A stretch of DNA of 8,386 nt. Source: an uncultured Gammaproteobacteria bacterium (lineage in GTDB: Bacteria; Pseudomonadota; Gammaproteobacteria; Xanthomonadales; Xanthomonadaceae). The position numbers and the translations under genes are program-made. Shown one piece after another: positions 1-6,455 of the stretch. The stretch covers positions 1 to 8,386 of the forward strand of contig CAMPGW010000104.1 of assembly GCA_946885735.1 (NCBI GenBank), read 5' to 3'. The stretch's first letter is position 1; every line of letters starts with the position of its first letter. The notes below the pieces were generated by a model, which was given only the letters and a program-made list of their open reading frames with translations, was not told the origin of the DNA and ran no database searches.

Positions 1-135
1 TCGCGCGAGCACGTGCAGGACAACGAACTGATGATGGCCGGCTCGGTGGTCACCGTGCTGCCGGTGCTGCTGCTGTTCCTGTCGTTGCAGCGCTATTACT
101 TGCAAGGGTTGTTGGTAGGGAGTGTGAAGGGATGA
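1..135 (+). CDS. Sugar ABC transporter permease, MalG-type (C-terminal end only)
   Basis: This is the last 44 codons of a gene that begins before the window, read in frame 1 to a TGA at 133-135. The visible protein has a short polar stretch, then a hydrophobic membrane segment (roughly visible residues 13-29, GSVVTVLPVLLLFLSLQ). It ends in QRYYLQGLLVGSVKG. That ending, an aromatic-rich QRYY followed by a G-rich segment and a terminal VKG, is characteristic of the MalG/UgpE family of inner-membrane permeases in carbohydrate uptake ABC transporters. The EAA loop that contacts the ATPase would lie upstream and is not visible. The stop overlaps the start of the next gene (ATGA), so the two are very likely one operon and translationally coupled. 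The imported sugar cannot be read from this fragment; the beta-glucosidase nearby suggests a beta-glucoside or short oligosaccharide. Confidence 0.85.
   Translation, partial: SREHVQDNELMMAGSVVTVLPVLLLFLSLQRYYLQGLLVGSVKG
117..122 (+). promoter_or_regulatory. Ribosome binding site inside the permease gene
   Basis: AGGGAG lies nine bases before the ATG at 132, inside the last codons of the permease gene. It gives a conventional Shine-Dalgarno spacing and supports the ATGA-overlap start of the 1039-residue protein. A second purine run, AAGGG at 127-131, directly abuts the ATG and is too close to act as the main site. Confidence 0.6.
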
Positions 136-3100
136 CGCGAGTGCGGGCCAAGGCAAACGGAATTCGAATCGCTGCATGGGCACTCGCTGCCGTGGTCGGG
201 ACTGCGTGCCCGGATTCGTTCGCGGCTGGTGCAGAGCCGGGATCGAGCGAAGCAAAGGTCCTCGACGACTTCGAATCGCTCAAGCCTTGGACCACGTTCG
301 CATCGGATCAGGTCTCCGCATCCCTGCGCCAGGTCGATGGCCCGTCCGGCAAGGCCATGTGCCTGGCCTACGACTTCCACGGCGTCTCCGGCTATGCCGT
401 CGCGCGCCGCAAGCTGCCGATGGACTACCCCGGCAACTTCGAGTTCAGCCTGAAGCTGCGCGGCGAGGCGCCCGCCAACCAGCTCGAGTTCAAGCTGCCG
501 GACGCCTCCGGCGACAACGTCTGGTGGGCCACGCGACGCGACTACGTGCCGCCGCAGGACTGGACGCCGCTGCGCATCAAGCGCCGCCACGTCAGCTTCG
601 CCTGGGGCCCGAGCGAGGACAGGACGCTGCGGCGCACCGAGTCCTTCGAGATCACCATCGCGGCCGGCAAGGGCGGCGGCAAGGGCGAGCTGTGCTTCGA
701 CGAATTGCGCTTCCGCGCGTTGCCGCCGGCCGACGCGCCGCCACCGCCGATCCGCGCCAGCGCCGACCACGGCGTCGCCACGCACGCCATCGATGGCGAC
801 GCCGCCACGGCTTGGGAGCCCACCCGCGGCGCGATCACGCTCGACCTCGGCCGCCAGCGCGAGTTCGGTGGCGTCACCCTCGACTGGGCGGCCGGTCGTG
901 AGCCGAAGTCGTTCGTGCTCGAGGCTTCCGATGATGGCCAGGCCTGGCGCAGCCTGCGGCACGCGACCGGCGGCTACGGCGGCGCCGACGCGATCGCCTT
1001 GCCCGAGGCCGAAGCACGCTACCTGCGCCTGACGGTCGAGCCGGTGCCAGGCCAATCGGTTGCATTGCGCGAATTCGTGCTCGAGCCGCTGTCCTTCTCC
1101 GCCACGCCCAACGACTTCATCAAGGCGCTGGCCGCGCGTGCGCCACGCGGCACCTATCCGCGTGGCTTCCACGACGAGCAACCGTACTGGACGATCGTCG
1201 GCGTGGACGGTGGCCTCGAGCCAGGATTGCTGGGCGAGGACGGCGCGGTCGAATCGGCCAAGGGCGGCTTCAGCGTCGAGCCCTTCCTGCTGGTGGACGG
1301 CGCGCGCATCGGCTGGGGGGACGTGAGGTCGACGCAGTCGCTCGCCGGCGATTACCTGCCGATTCCGAGCGTGGACTGGTCCCATGCCAAGGCTGGCTTG
1401 CGAGTGACCGCCTTCGCGATGGGCGATCCCAAGTCCGCGGCCATGGTCGTGCGTTATCGCGTCAGCAATCCCCTGCCGCGCGCGCAGGCGGTGACACTGG
1501 CGCTCGCGCTACGGCCGTTCCAGGTCAATCCGCCAACGCAGTTCCTCAACACTGTCGGCGGCGTGTCGCCGATCCACTCGTTGGCGATGACGCCAAGCTC
1601 GGCCACGGTGAACGGCGAGCGCCGCGTGTTCTCCCTGCAAGCGGCGGCGTCCGCGTTTGCGCTGCCCTTCGATTCGGGCCTGGCCACGGATCACCTGTTC
1701 GATGCCGTGGACAACCCGAGCGTCGCCGACGACCCTGCCGGCCTGGCCTCGGGCGCGTTCCTGTACCCGCTGCAGTTGGCGCCGGGAGCGAGCCAGGAAG
1801 TTGTGCTGTGGTTGCCGCTGGCAGGCGGCCCGGCGCAACCGCCCGCGGGCTTCGACGTCGAGCGCGCGCAGGACGCCGTCGCCGCCGCGTGGCGCGAGTC
1901 GCTCGACCGCGTGCAGCTGGAGGTGCCCGCGGCCGGACAGGAAATCGTGGACACGCTGCGCACCGCGCTCGCGCACATGCTGATCAGCCGCAAGGGCCCG
2001 CGCCTGCAACCGGGTACGCGCTCGTACGCGCGTGCCTGGATCCGCGACGGGGCGATGATCAACGAAGGCCTGCTGCGCCTGGGCCACGGCGCGGTGGCCG
2101 AGGAGTTCCTGCGCTGGTATGCGCCCTTCCAGTTCGCCAACGGCAAGGTGCCCTGCTGCGTGGACGACCGCGGCAGCGACCCGGTGCCGGAGAACGACAG
2201 CCAGGGCGAGCTGATCTACGCCATCGCCGAGCAGTATCGCTACGAAGGCAAGCGCGAGCTGCTGGAGGCGATGTGGCCGCGCGTGCAGGGCGCGGTGCGC
2301 TATATGGACGAGCTGCGGCGCTCGGAACGTACCGAGGCCAACCGCACGCAGCATCCGGAGTTGTACGGCCTGATGCCGGCCTCGATCAGCCACGAGGGCT
2401 ACTCGGCCAAGCCGATGCATTCGTACTGGGACGATTTCTGGGCGCTGCGCGGCTACAAGGATGCCGTGGACATCGCCACCTGGCTCGGTCACGCCGAGGA
2501 GGCCAAGGCCTTCGCGGCCTCGCGCGACGAGTTCGCCGCCGACCTGTACGCCTCGCTCGACGCCGCCGCGAAGAAGCACGGCATCGACTTCCTGCCCGGC
2601 GCGGCCGAGCTCGGCGACTTCGACGCCACCTCGACGACCATCGCGCTGGCGCCCGGCGGCGAGCAGCACCGCCTGCCGGCGGAACGGCTCGAGGCGACGT
2701 TCGAGCGCTACTGGCGCGAGTTCGTGCAGCGCCGCGACGGCAAGCGCGAGTGGAAGGACTACACGCCCTACGAGTTGCGCGTCATCGGCACCTTCGTGCG
2801 CCTGGGCTGGCGCGACCGCGCCCACGAAGCGCTGGATTTCCTCATGAAGGACCGCCAGCCCGAGGGCTGGAACCAGTGGGCGGAAGTGGTCGCGCGCGAT
2901 CCGCGCCGTCCGTTCTTCCTCGGCGACCTGCCGCATGCCTGGGTGGCGAGCGACTACGTCCGCTCCGCGCTGGACCTGTTCGCCTACGAGCGCGACGCCG
3001 ACCACGCGCTGGTGCTCGCCGCCGGCATCCCGGAGGCCTGGCTGGACGGGAAGGGCATCCGCGTTCGTGGACTGCGCACGCCCTACGGCCCGCTCTCGTA

Positions 3101-3251
3101 TTCGCTCAGGCGCGAAGGCGAAGGCTACCGGTTGACGGTCGACGCGGGCGTGTCGCCGCCCGGCGGGTTCGTGCTGCGCGACATGGAGGTCGGCGAACTC
3201 GAGCTGCCCTTCGACAACCGACTCACGCCGATGGTGGCGCCGGCGCGCTGA
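132..3251 (+). CDS. Exported discoidin-domain protein with six-hairpin glycosidase-like region
   Basis: The protein has 1039 residues. Residues 1-32 form a Sec signal peptide: basic start (MTRVRAK), hydrophobic core, likely cleavage near SFAA. The Cys in GTAC lacks a proper lipobox, so it is probably periplasmic or secreted, not a lipoprotein. Residues about 42-197 resemble a CBM11-like jelly roll (opens VLDDFE, ends ELCFDELRF). Residues about 205-320 are an F5/8-type C (CBM32-like) domain, with AIDGDAATAWEP and YLRLTVEP. Residues about 330-600 look like the beta-sandwich preceding many (alpha/alpha)6 glycosidases. Residues about 600-1000 carry barrel-like motifs: RAWIRDGAM (RDG 638-640), PENDSQGE (687-693), HSYWDDFW (763-770), YTPYELR (877-883), GWNQW (912-916) and GDLPHAWVASDY (931-942). 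A beta-rich tail follows. D639, E693, D767, D768 and E881 are candidate acidic catalytic residues, but this is inference. Its coupling to a sugar permease suggests it releases or binds the transported glycoside. I cannot assign a GH family; similar xanthomonad proteins usually carry only a discoidin-domain label. Confidence 0.85.
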   Translation: MTRVRAKANGIRIAAWALAAVVGTACPDSFAAGAEPGSSEAKVLDDFESLKPWTTFASDQVSASLRQVDGPSGKAMCLAYDFHGVSGYAVARRKLPMDYPGNFEFSLKLRGEAPANQLEFKLPDASGDNVWWATRRDYVPPQDWTPLRIKRRHVSFAWGPSEDRTLRRTESFEITIAAGKGGGKGELCFDELRFRALPPADAPPPPIRASADHGVATHAIDGDAATAWEPTRGAITLDLGRQREFGGVTLDWAAGREPKSFVLEASDDGQAWRSLRHATGGYGGADAIALPEAEARYLRLTVEPVPGQSVALREFVLEPLSFSATPNDFIKALAARAPRGTYPRGFHDEQPYWTIVGVDGGLEPGLLGEDGAVESAKGGFSVEPFLLVDGARIGWGDVRSTQSLAGDYLPIPSVDWSHAKAGLRVTAFAMGDPKSAAMVVRYRVSNPLPRAQAVTLALALRPFQVNPPTQFLNTVGGVSPIHSLAMTPSSATVNGERRVFSLQAAASAFALPFDSGLATDHLFDAVDNPSVADDPAGLASGAFLYPLQLAPGASQEVVLWLPLAGGPAQPPAGFDVERAQDAVAAAWRESLDRVQLEVPAAGQEIVDTLRTALAHMLISRKGPRLQPGTRSYARAWIRDGAMINEGLLRLGHGAVAEEFLRWYAPFQFANGKVPCCVDDRGSDPVPENDSQGELIYAIAEQYRYEGKRELLEAMWPRVQGAVRYMDELRRSERTEANRTQHPELYGLMPASISHEGYSAKPMHSYWDDFWALRGYKDAVDIATWLGHAEEAKAFAASRDEFAADLYASLDAAAKKHGIDFLPGAAELGDFDATSTTIALAPGGEQHRLPAERLEATFERYWREFVQRRDGKREWKDYTPYELRVIGTFVRLGWRDRAHEALDFLMKDRQPEGWNQWAEVVARDPRRPFFLGDLPHAWVASDYVRSALDLFAYERDADHALVLAAGIPEAWLDGKGIRVRGLRTPYGPLSYSLRREGEGYRLTVDAGVSPPGGFVLRDMEVGELELPFDNRLTPMVAPAR

Positions 3252-3254
3252 TCA
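3249..3254. other. Shared palindromic double stop (TGATCA) between convergent genes
   Basis: TGA at 3249-3251 ends the plus-strand 1039-residue gene. The next three bases, TCA at 3252-3254, are the TGA stop of the minus-strand thioesterase gene. The convergent genes therefore abut with no intergenic base. No hairpin followed by a T-run is visible at the junction, so each transcript must end inside the opposing gene or by a Rho-type mechanism. Confidence 0.9.
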
Positions 3255-3704
3255 GGCCCTGGGCTTGATGCTGGAAGGAAGCTCGACGAAGTCCTCGGTG
3301 CGCTCCAGCGAGTTCATCGCCGCCAGCAGCGCCGGCGGCGGCGCCACCAGCTTGCGCGCGTTGAGGTCCAGCCAGCCACCGGCGCTGGTCACGCGCGCGG
3401 CCAGCTTGCCGTCGGCGCGGAAGATCTCGTGCCGCAGCAGGAAACGGCTGCCGTCCGGCGCATGCCCGGCGAGCGCATAGGTCACCACGATCTCTTCCTG
3501 CAGCCCGACCTCGGCGAAGTATTCGACCTCGTCCTTGCGCACCACCGGCCCGATCCGCAGCCGTGAGAACTCCTCGATCGGGAAGCCATGCTCGGCCAGG
3601 TACTTCTGCCGCACGTCGGCGGTCTTGTCGAGGTAGGCCGTGTTGGCCATGTGCGAGTTGAAGTCCATGTCGGCCCAACCCGCGTAGAGCGTCTTGCGGT
3701 ACAT
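3252..3704 (-). CDS. Acyl-CoA thioesterase, 4HBT hot-dog fold
   Basis: This is a 150-residue cytoplasmic protein, the usual length for a single hot-dog domain of the 4-hydroxybenzoyl-CoA thioesterase/YbgC-FadM type. These enzymes hydrolyse acyl-CoA to free acid and CoA. The N-terminal signature WADMDFNSHMANTAYLD (residues 10-26) matches the family pattern D-x-D-x-x-x-H-x-x-N. D12 is the likely catalytic carboxylate, with N16, H18 and N21 nearby. There is no signal peptide or membrane segment. The ATG is preceded by AAGGGG (3711-3716 on the minus strand) six bases upstream, which fixes the start. It lies 87 bases downstream of the beta-glucosidase on the same strand and could be cotranscribed with it, although the functions are not obviously linked. 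No clear promoter or T-run terminator is visible in the gap. The acyl substrate cannot be deduced. Confidence 0.85.
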   Translation of the reverse strand: MYRKTLYAGWADMDFNSHMANTAYLDKTADVRQKYLAEHGFPIEEFSRLRIGPVVRKDEVEYFAEVGLQEEIVVTYALAGHAPDGSRFLLRHEIFRADGKLAARVTSAGGWLDLNARKLVAPPPALLAAMNSLERTEDFVELPSSIKPRA

Positions 3705-3791
3705 CGCCTGCCCCTTGGCCTCCGGCGCGATCGGCGCGCCACGCGAAAGATCAACGGCAAGCGGGGCCGGAAGCGGTCGCCCGGCGCCGTC

Positions 3792-5153
3792 TCAGTAGGG
3801 CAGGGGATCGCCCAGCGACGCGCCGTGGCTGGCGATCACCTTCGAGTACCAACGCGCGCTGTCCTTGGGGGTGCGTTCCTGCGTGCCGTAGTTCACGTGC
3901 ACGATGCCGAAGCGCTTGGAATAGCCCAGCGACCACTCCAGGTTGTCGAGCAGCGACCAGCACATGTAGCCGCGGATGTCGCAGCCGCCGTCGATCGCAC
4001 GCTTGATCGCGCCGATGTGGCGCTGCAGGTAGTCCATGCGCAACGGATCGCGGATGCGGCCGTTGGACGCCACCGGCGGATCGAAGAAGGCGGCCCCGTT
4101 CTCGGTGACGTAGAGCGGAATGTCGCCGTAGGTGTTCTTCACCCAGGTGAGGGTGTCGAAAAGGCCCTGCTCGAAGACTTCCCAACCGGTCTCGGTGTAG
4201 GTACCCAGCGGCTGGCGCACCGCGCCGGCCTTCAGCGGATAGCTGTCGGTCGCCTCGGTGACGCTGCGGGTGTAGTAGTTGACGCCGAGGAAGTCGATCG
4301 GCGAGGCGATCAGTTCGAAGTCCTCCGCCGGCCACTCCGGCCAGGCATCGCCGAAGATCTCGCGCAGTTCGGCCGGATATGACTTCTTGAACACCGGGTC
4401 GAGGTACTGCCGGTTCATGTAGGCGTGCGCGCGCTGCACCGCCTCCGCATCGGCGGGCGAATCCGTGGCCGGGTACTTCGGCTCCAGGTTCACCACCAGG
4501 CCGATCTGGTGCTTTCCTTCGGCGCGATACGCCTTCACCGCGGCGCCATGCGCGCGCATCAGCTGGTGAGTGGCGATCGGGGTTTCGTAGCGGCTGCGGT
4601 GCCCGGGCGCCAGTGCGCCGTGCAGGTAACCGCCGTCGGTCACGACCCAGGGCTCGTTCAGCGTGACCCAGCGCTGCACGCGCCCGTCCAAGGTCTTGAA
4701 CATCAGCCGCCCGTACTCGGCGAACCAGCTGGCGATGTCGGGATTGAGCCAGCCGCCGCGATCGTCCAGCGCCGCCGGCAGGTCCCAGTGGTAGAGCGTC
4801 GCCAGCGGCGTGATGCCCTTTTCCAGCAGGGCGTCCACCAGCCGCGAATAGAAATCCAGGCCCGCCTGGTTCACCCGGCCGGTACCTTCGGGCAGCACCC
4901 GCGACCAGCTGATGCTGAAGCGATAGGCCTGCAGGCCGAGCTCGGCCATCAGCGCGACGTCTTCCTTGAAGCGGCGGTAATGGTCGCAGGCGATATCGCC
5001 GGTATCGCCGTTGTGGGTCATGCCCGGCGTATGCGCGAAACGGGTCCAGATGCTGGGGCCGGCGCCATCGGCGAGGGGCGAGCCTTCGATCTGGTGGGCG
5101 GCAGTCGCCGCGCCCCACAGGAAGCCTTCGGGAAACACCGCCGACTGCGTCAT
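3792..5153 (-). CDS. Beta-glucosidase, glycoside hydrolase family 1
   Basis: A GH1 retaining beta-glucosidase of 453 residues from the chosen start, full length for the family. It hydrolyses terminal beta-glucose from cellobiose and other beta-glucosides. The N-terminus has the family opening FPEGFLWGAATAAHQIEG (residues 7-24), with Q21 in the glucose-binding site. The acid/base glutamate is E167 in TLNEPW and the nucleophile is E351 in YVTENGA. The aglycone/glucose-binding block WSLLDNLEWSLGY sits near the C-terminus. There is no signal peptide, so it acts in the cytoplasm on imported substrate, which fits the sugar ABC permease across the locus. An in-frame ATG eight codons upstream (5175-5177) would give 461 residues. 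I prefer 5153 because AGGGGAA is correctly spaced before it and the upstream ATG touches the operator-like palindrome. Regulation by a LacI-family repressor is inferred. Substrate preference (glucose, galactose or fucose) is not resolved by these motifs. Confidence 0.93.
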   Translation of the reverse strand: MTQSAVFPEGFLWGAATAAHQIEGSPLADGAGPSIWTRFAHTPGMTHNGDTGDIACDHYRRFKEDVALMAELGLQAYRFSISWSRVLPEGTGRVNQAGLDFYSRLVDALLEKGITPLATLYHWDLPAALDDRGGWLNPDIASWFAEYGRLMFKTLDGRVQRWVTLNEPWVVTDGGYLHGALAPGHRSRYETPIATHQLMRAHGAAVKAYRAEGKHQIGLVVNLEPKYPATDSPADAEAVQRAHAYMNRQYLDPVFKKSYPAELREIFGDAWPEWPAEDFELIASPIDFLGVNYYTRSVTEATDSYPLKAGAVRQPLGTYTETGWEVFEQGLFDTLTWVKNTYGDIPLYVTENGAAFFDPPVASNGRIRDPLRMDYLQRHIGAIKRAIDGGCDIRGYMCWSLLDNLEWSLGYSKRFGIVHVNYGTQERTPKDSARWYSKVIASHGASLGDPLPY

Positions 5154-5158
5154 CTGGA

Positions 5159-5165
5159 TTCCCCT
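5159..5165 (-). promoter_or_regulatory. Ribosome binding site that decides the beta-glucosidase start
   Basis: On the minus strand AGGGGAA is followed by TCCAG and then the ATG at 5153. The AGGGG core is seven bases from this ATG. It lies downstream of the alternative ATG at 5177 and so could not serve it, which favours the 453-residue product. Confidence 0.7.
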
Positions 5166-5176
5166 AGGTCGCTTCA

Positions 5177-5190
5177 TGTAATCGTTTACA
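5177..5190. promoter_or_regulatory. LacI-family operator-like palindrome upstream of the beta-glucosidase
   Basis: TGTAATCGTTTACA on the plus strand has perfect TGTAA/TTACA arms around a central CG. Only the two bases flanking the CG break the symmetry. The general shape TGTAA-n-CG-n-TTACA is that of operators bound by LacI-family sugar repressors, including those controlling carbohydrate loci in xanthomonads. It lies 24-37 bases upstream of the beta-glucosidase ATG on the minus strand, where a bound repressor would block the promoter or early transcription. It stands out as an AT-rich element in very GC-rich DNA. No regulator gene is in the window. A convincing -35/-10 pair for the beta-glucosidase is not visible; TATTCT on the minus strand just upstream is only a weak candidate. 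Confidence 0.6.
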
Positions 5191-5271
5191 GCCGCAGAAT
5201 ATCGCAGTCCCCGGGTGCTTGCATAGGGTCGGGTATCGGTCCCGCGAGCGCCCGGGCCGGACCCGCGTGCG

Positions 5272-5280
5272 TGCTACATT
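5272..5280 (+). promoter_or_regulatory. Candidate extended -10 promoter for mltB
   Basis: TGCTACATT contains an extended -10 TG followed by TACATT (5275-5280), close to the sigma-70 TATAAT consensus. It ends 26 bases before the mltB ATG. No good -35 hexamer is seen about 17 bases upstream, where the DNA is GC-rich, which is tolerable for an extended -10 promoter. It would give mltB its own promoter, divergent from the beta-glucosidase. Confidence 0.45.
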
Positions 5281-5306
5281 CCCACGCAGGCCATAGCGAA
5301 AATCCC

Positions 5307-6455
5307 ATGCCCATTCCCGTGCGTTTCCCCCTTCGCTTCGCTGCACTCGGCACCGTCGCTCTCCTCGCCGCCTGCTCGCAACCGGTCAAGCCCGAGCCCG
5401 AGGCCATTCCCTCCCAGGCGCCCGCGCCCGCGCTGTCGCCTCCTCCCCCCGTCGCGCCCGCTGCACCGCCCGCACCCATCGTGGTCGACGCACCCGCCGG
5501 CACCGCGCCCTCGCAGGAAAAGCTCGACGCCTTCGTGCTCGAAGCCGAGAAACTCAGCGGCATGCCCGCCGAGGAGATCCGCGCCTGGCTGGCGCAGGCG
5601 CGCTTCCAGCAAAGCATCATCAACGCGATCACCCGCCCGGCCGAAGGCAAGCCGTGGAAGGACTATCGGCCGATCTTCCTGACCGATGCGCGGATTTCGC
5701 AGGGCCGCACGTTCCTGGCGGAGCATCGCAGCGACGTCGAGCGCGTCGCCGCGCAGACCGGCGTGCCGGCCGAGATGATCGTCTCGATCATGGGCGTGGA
5801 AACCAGCTATGGCCGCATCACCGGCAGCTACCGTGTGCTCGACGCGCTGTACACCCTGGCTTTCTATTACCCGCGCCGCGAGCCCTTCTTCCGCAGCGAG
5901 CTGATGCATGTGTTCGCGCTCGCACGCGAAGAAAAGCTCGATCTCGCCACGGTGAAGGGGAGCTACGCCGGTGCGATGGGCTGGGGCCAGTTCATGCCCT
6001 CCAGCTATCGAAACCACGCCCGTGACGGCGATGGCGACGGGCGCCGCGACCTGCTCGGCTCGGTGCGCGATGCCTTCGCCTCGATCGCCAACTACTTCGT
6101 CGCCCATGGCTGGCAGCGCGACCAGCCGGTGATGCTGCGCGCGGTCGCCGACGCCGGCGCCGCGCCCTTCGTTCCGGACAACTACGAGGCGAAGTACACG
6201 CTCGCCGATCTCGCCGCGCGCGGCTATCGACCCGCGGAACCCGGCGCGCCCGACCAGCCCGTCAGCCTGGTCACGCTCGAAGGCGTGAACGGTCCCGAGC
6301 ACTGGATCATCTACAAGAACTTCTGGGTGATCACCCGCTACAACCGCAGCCCGCTGTACGCGACTGCGGTGTACCAGCTCTCGCGCGAGATCGCCGGTGC
6401 GCCGGTGACGGCAGCGACGGCGCCGGCAACGCCGCAAGCAGCGCCGGTCCCGTGA
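5307..6455 (+). CDS. mltB: Membrane-bound lytic murein transglycosylase B (lipoprotein)
   Basis: This 382-residue outer-membrane lipoprotein cleaves the MurNAc-GlcNAc bond of peptidoglycan, leaving 1,6-anhydroMurNAc ends. The open frame runs far upstream into the beta-glucosidase gene. The start at 5307 is set by the signal peptide MPIPVRFPLRFAALG followed by lipobox LLAAC, with C23 as the lipidated residue. S24 at +2 predicts outer-membrane sorting. Residues about 28-65 are a Pro/Ala-rich linker. The transglycosylase domain covers about 70-360. The catalytic Glu is E165 in GVETSYG, close to E162 of E. coli MltB. GAMGWGQFMPSS (222-233) is the family substrate-binding block. DGDGDG (240-245) followed by RRDLL matches the EF-hand-like calcium loop known in Slt35. 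A short Ala/Pro/Thr-rich tail ends the protein. The Shine-Dalgarno is weak. The TGA overlaps the rlpA ATG (TGATG), which indicates a coupled operon. Confidence 0.93.
   Translation: MPIPVRFPLRFAALGTVALLAACSQPVKPEPEAIPSQAPAPALSPPPPVAPAAPPAPIVVDAPAGTAPSQEKLDAFVLEAEKLSGMPAEEIRAWLAQARFQQSIINAITRPAEGKPWKDYRPIFLTDARISQGRTFLAEHRSDVERVAAQTGVPAEMIVSIMGVETSYGRITGSYRVLDALYTLAFYYPRREPFFRSELMHVFALAREEKLDLATVKGSYAGAMGWGQFMPSSYRNHARDGDGDGRRDLLGSVRDAFASIANYFVAHGWQRDQPVMLRAVADAGAAPFVPDNYEAKYTLADLAARGYRPAEPGAPDQPVSLVTLEGVNGPEHWIIYKNFWVITRYNRSPLYATAVYQLSREIAGAPVTAATAPATPQAAPVP

Noticed and set aside
156..209. Possible lipobox (GTAC) at the start of the 1039-residue protein.
   Set aside because: The -3 position is Gly instead of Leu/Val/Ile, and a normal signal peptidase I site follows a few residues later.
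1509..3005. A 498-codon open frame on the minus strand, antisense to the exported glycosidase-like gene, and a 429-codon one at 96-1385.
   Set aside because: Both are Arg/Ala/Gly-rich with no recognisable domain. They are expected antisense shadows of a GC-rich gene whose own frame shows clear domains.
3724..3740. Inverted repeat GGCGCG-ATCGG-CGCGCC between the beta-glucosidase and thioesterase genes, a possible terminator.
   Set aside because: The stem is only six base pairs and no T-run follows on the minus strand. In DNA this GC-rich such repeats are common by chance.
3751..5118. A 455-codon minus-strand frame overlapping the beta-glucosidase gene.
   Set aside because: The other minus-strand frame encodes a full GH1 enzyme with both catalytic glutamates. 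This one is a frame-shifted shadow.
4425..5306. Upstream in-frame extension of mltB giving a 676-residue protein.
   Set aside because: It runs antisense through the GH1 gene and lacks recognisable content. The signal peptide and lipobox right after 5307 fix the true start.
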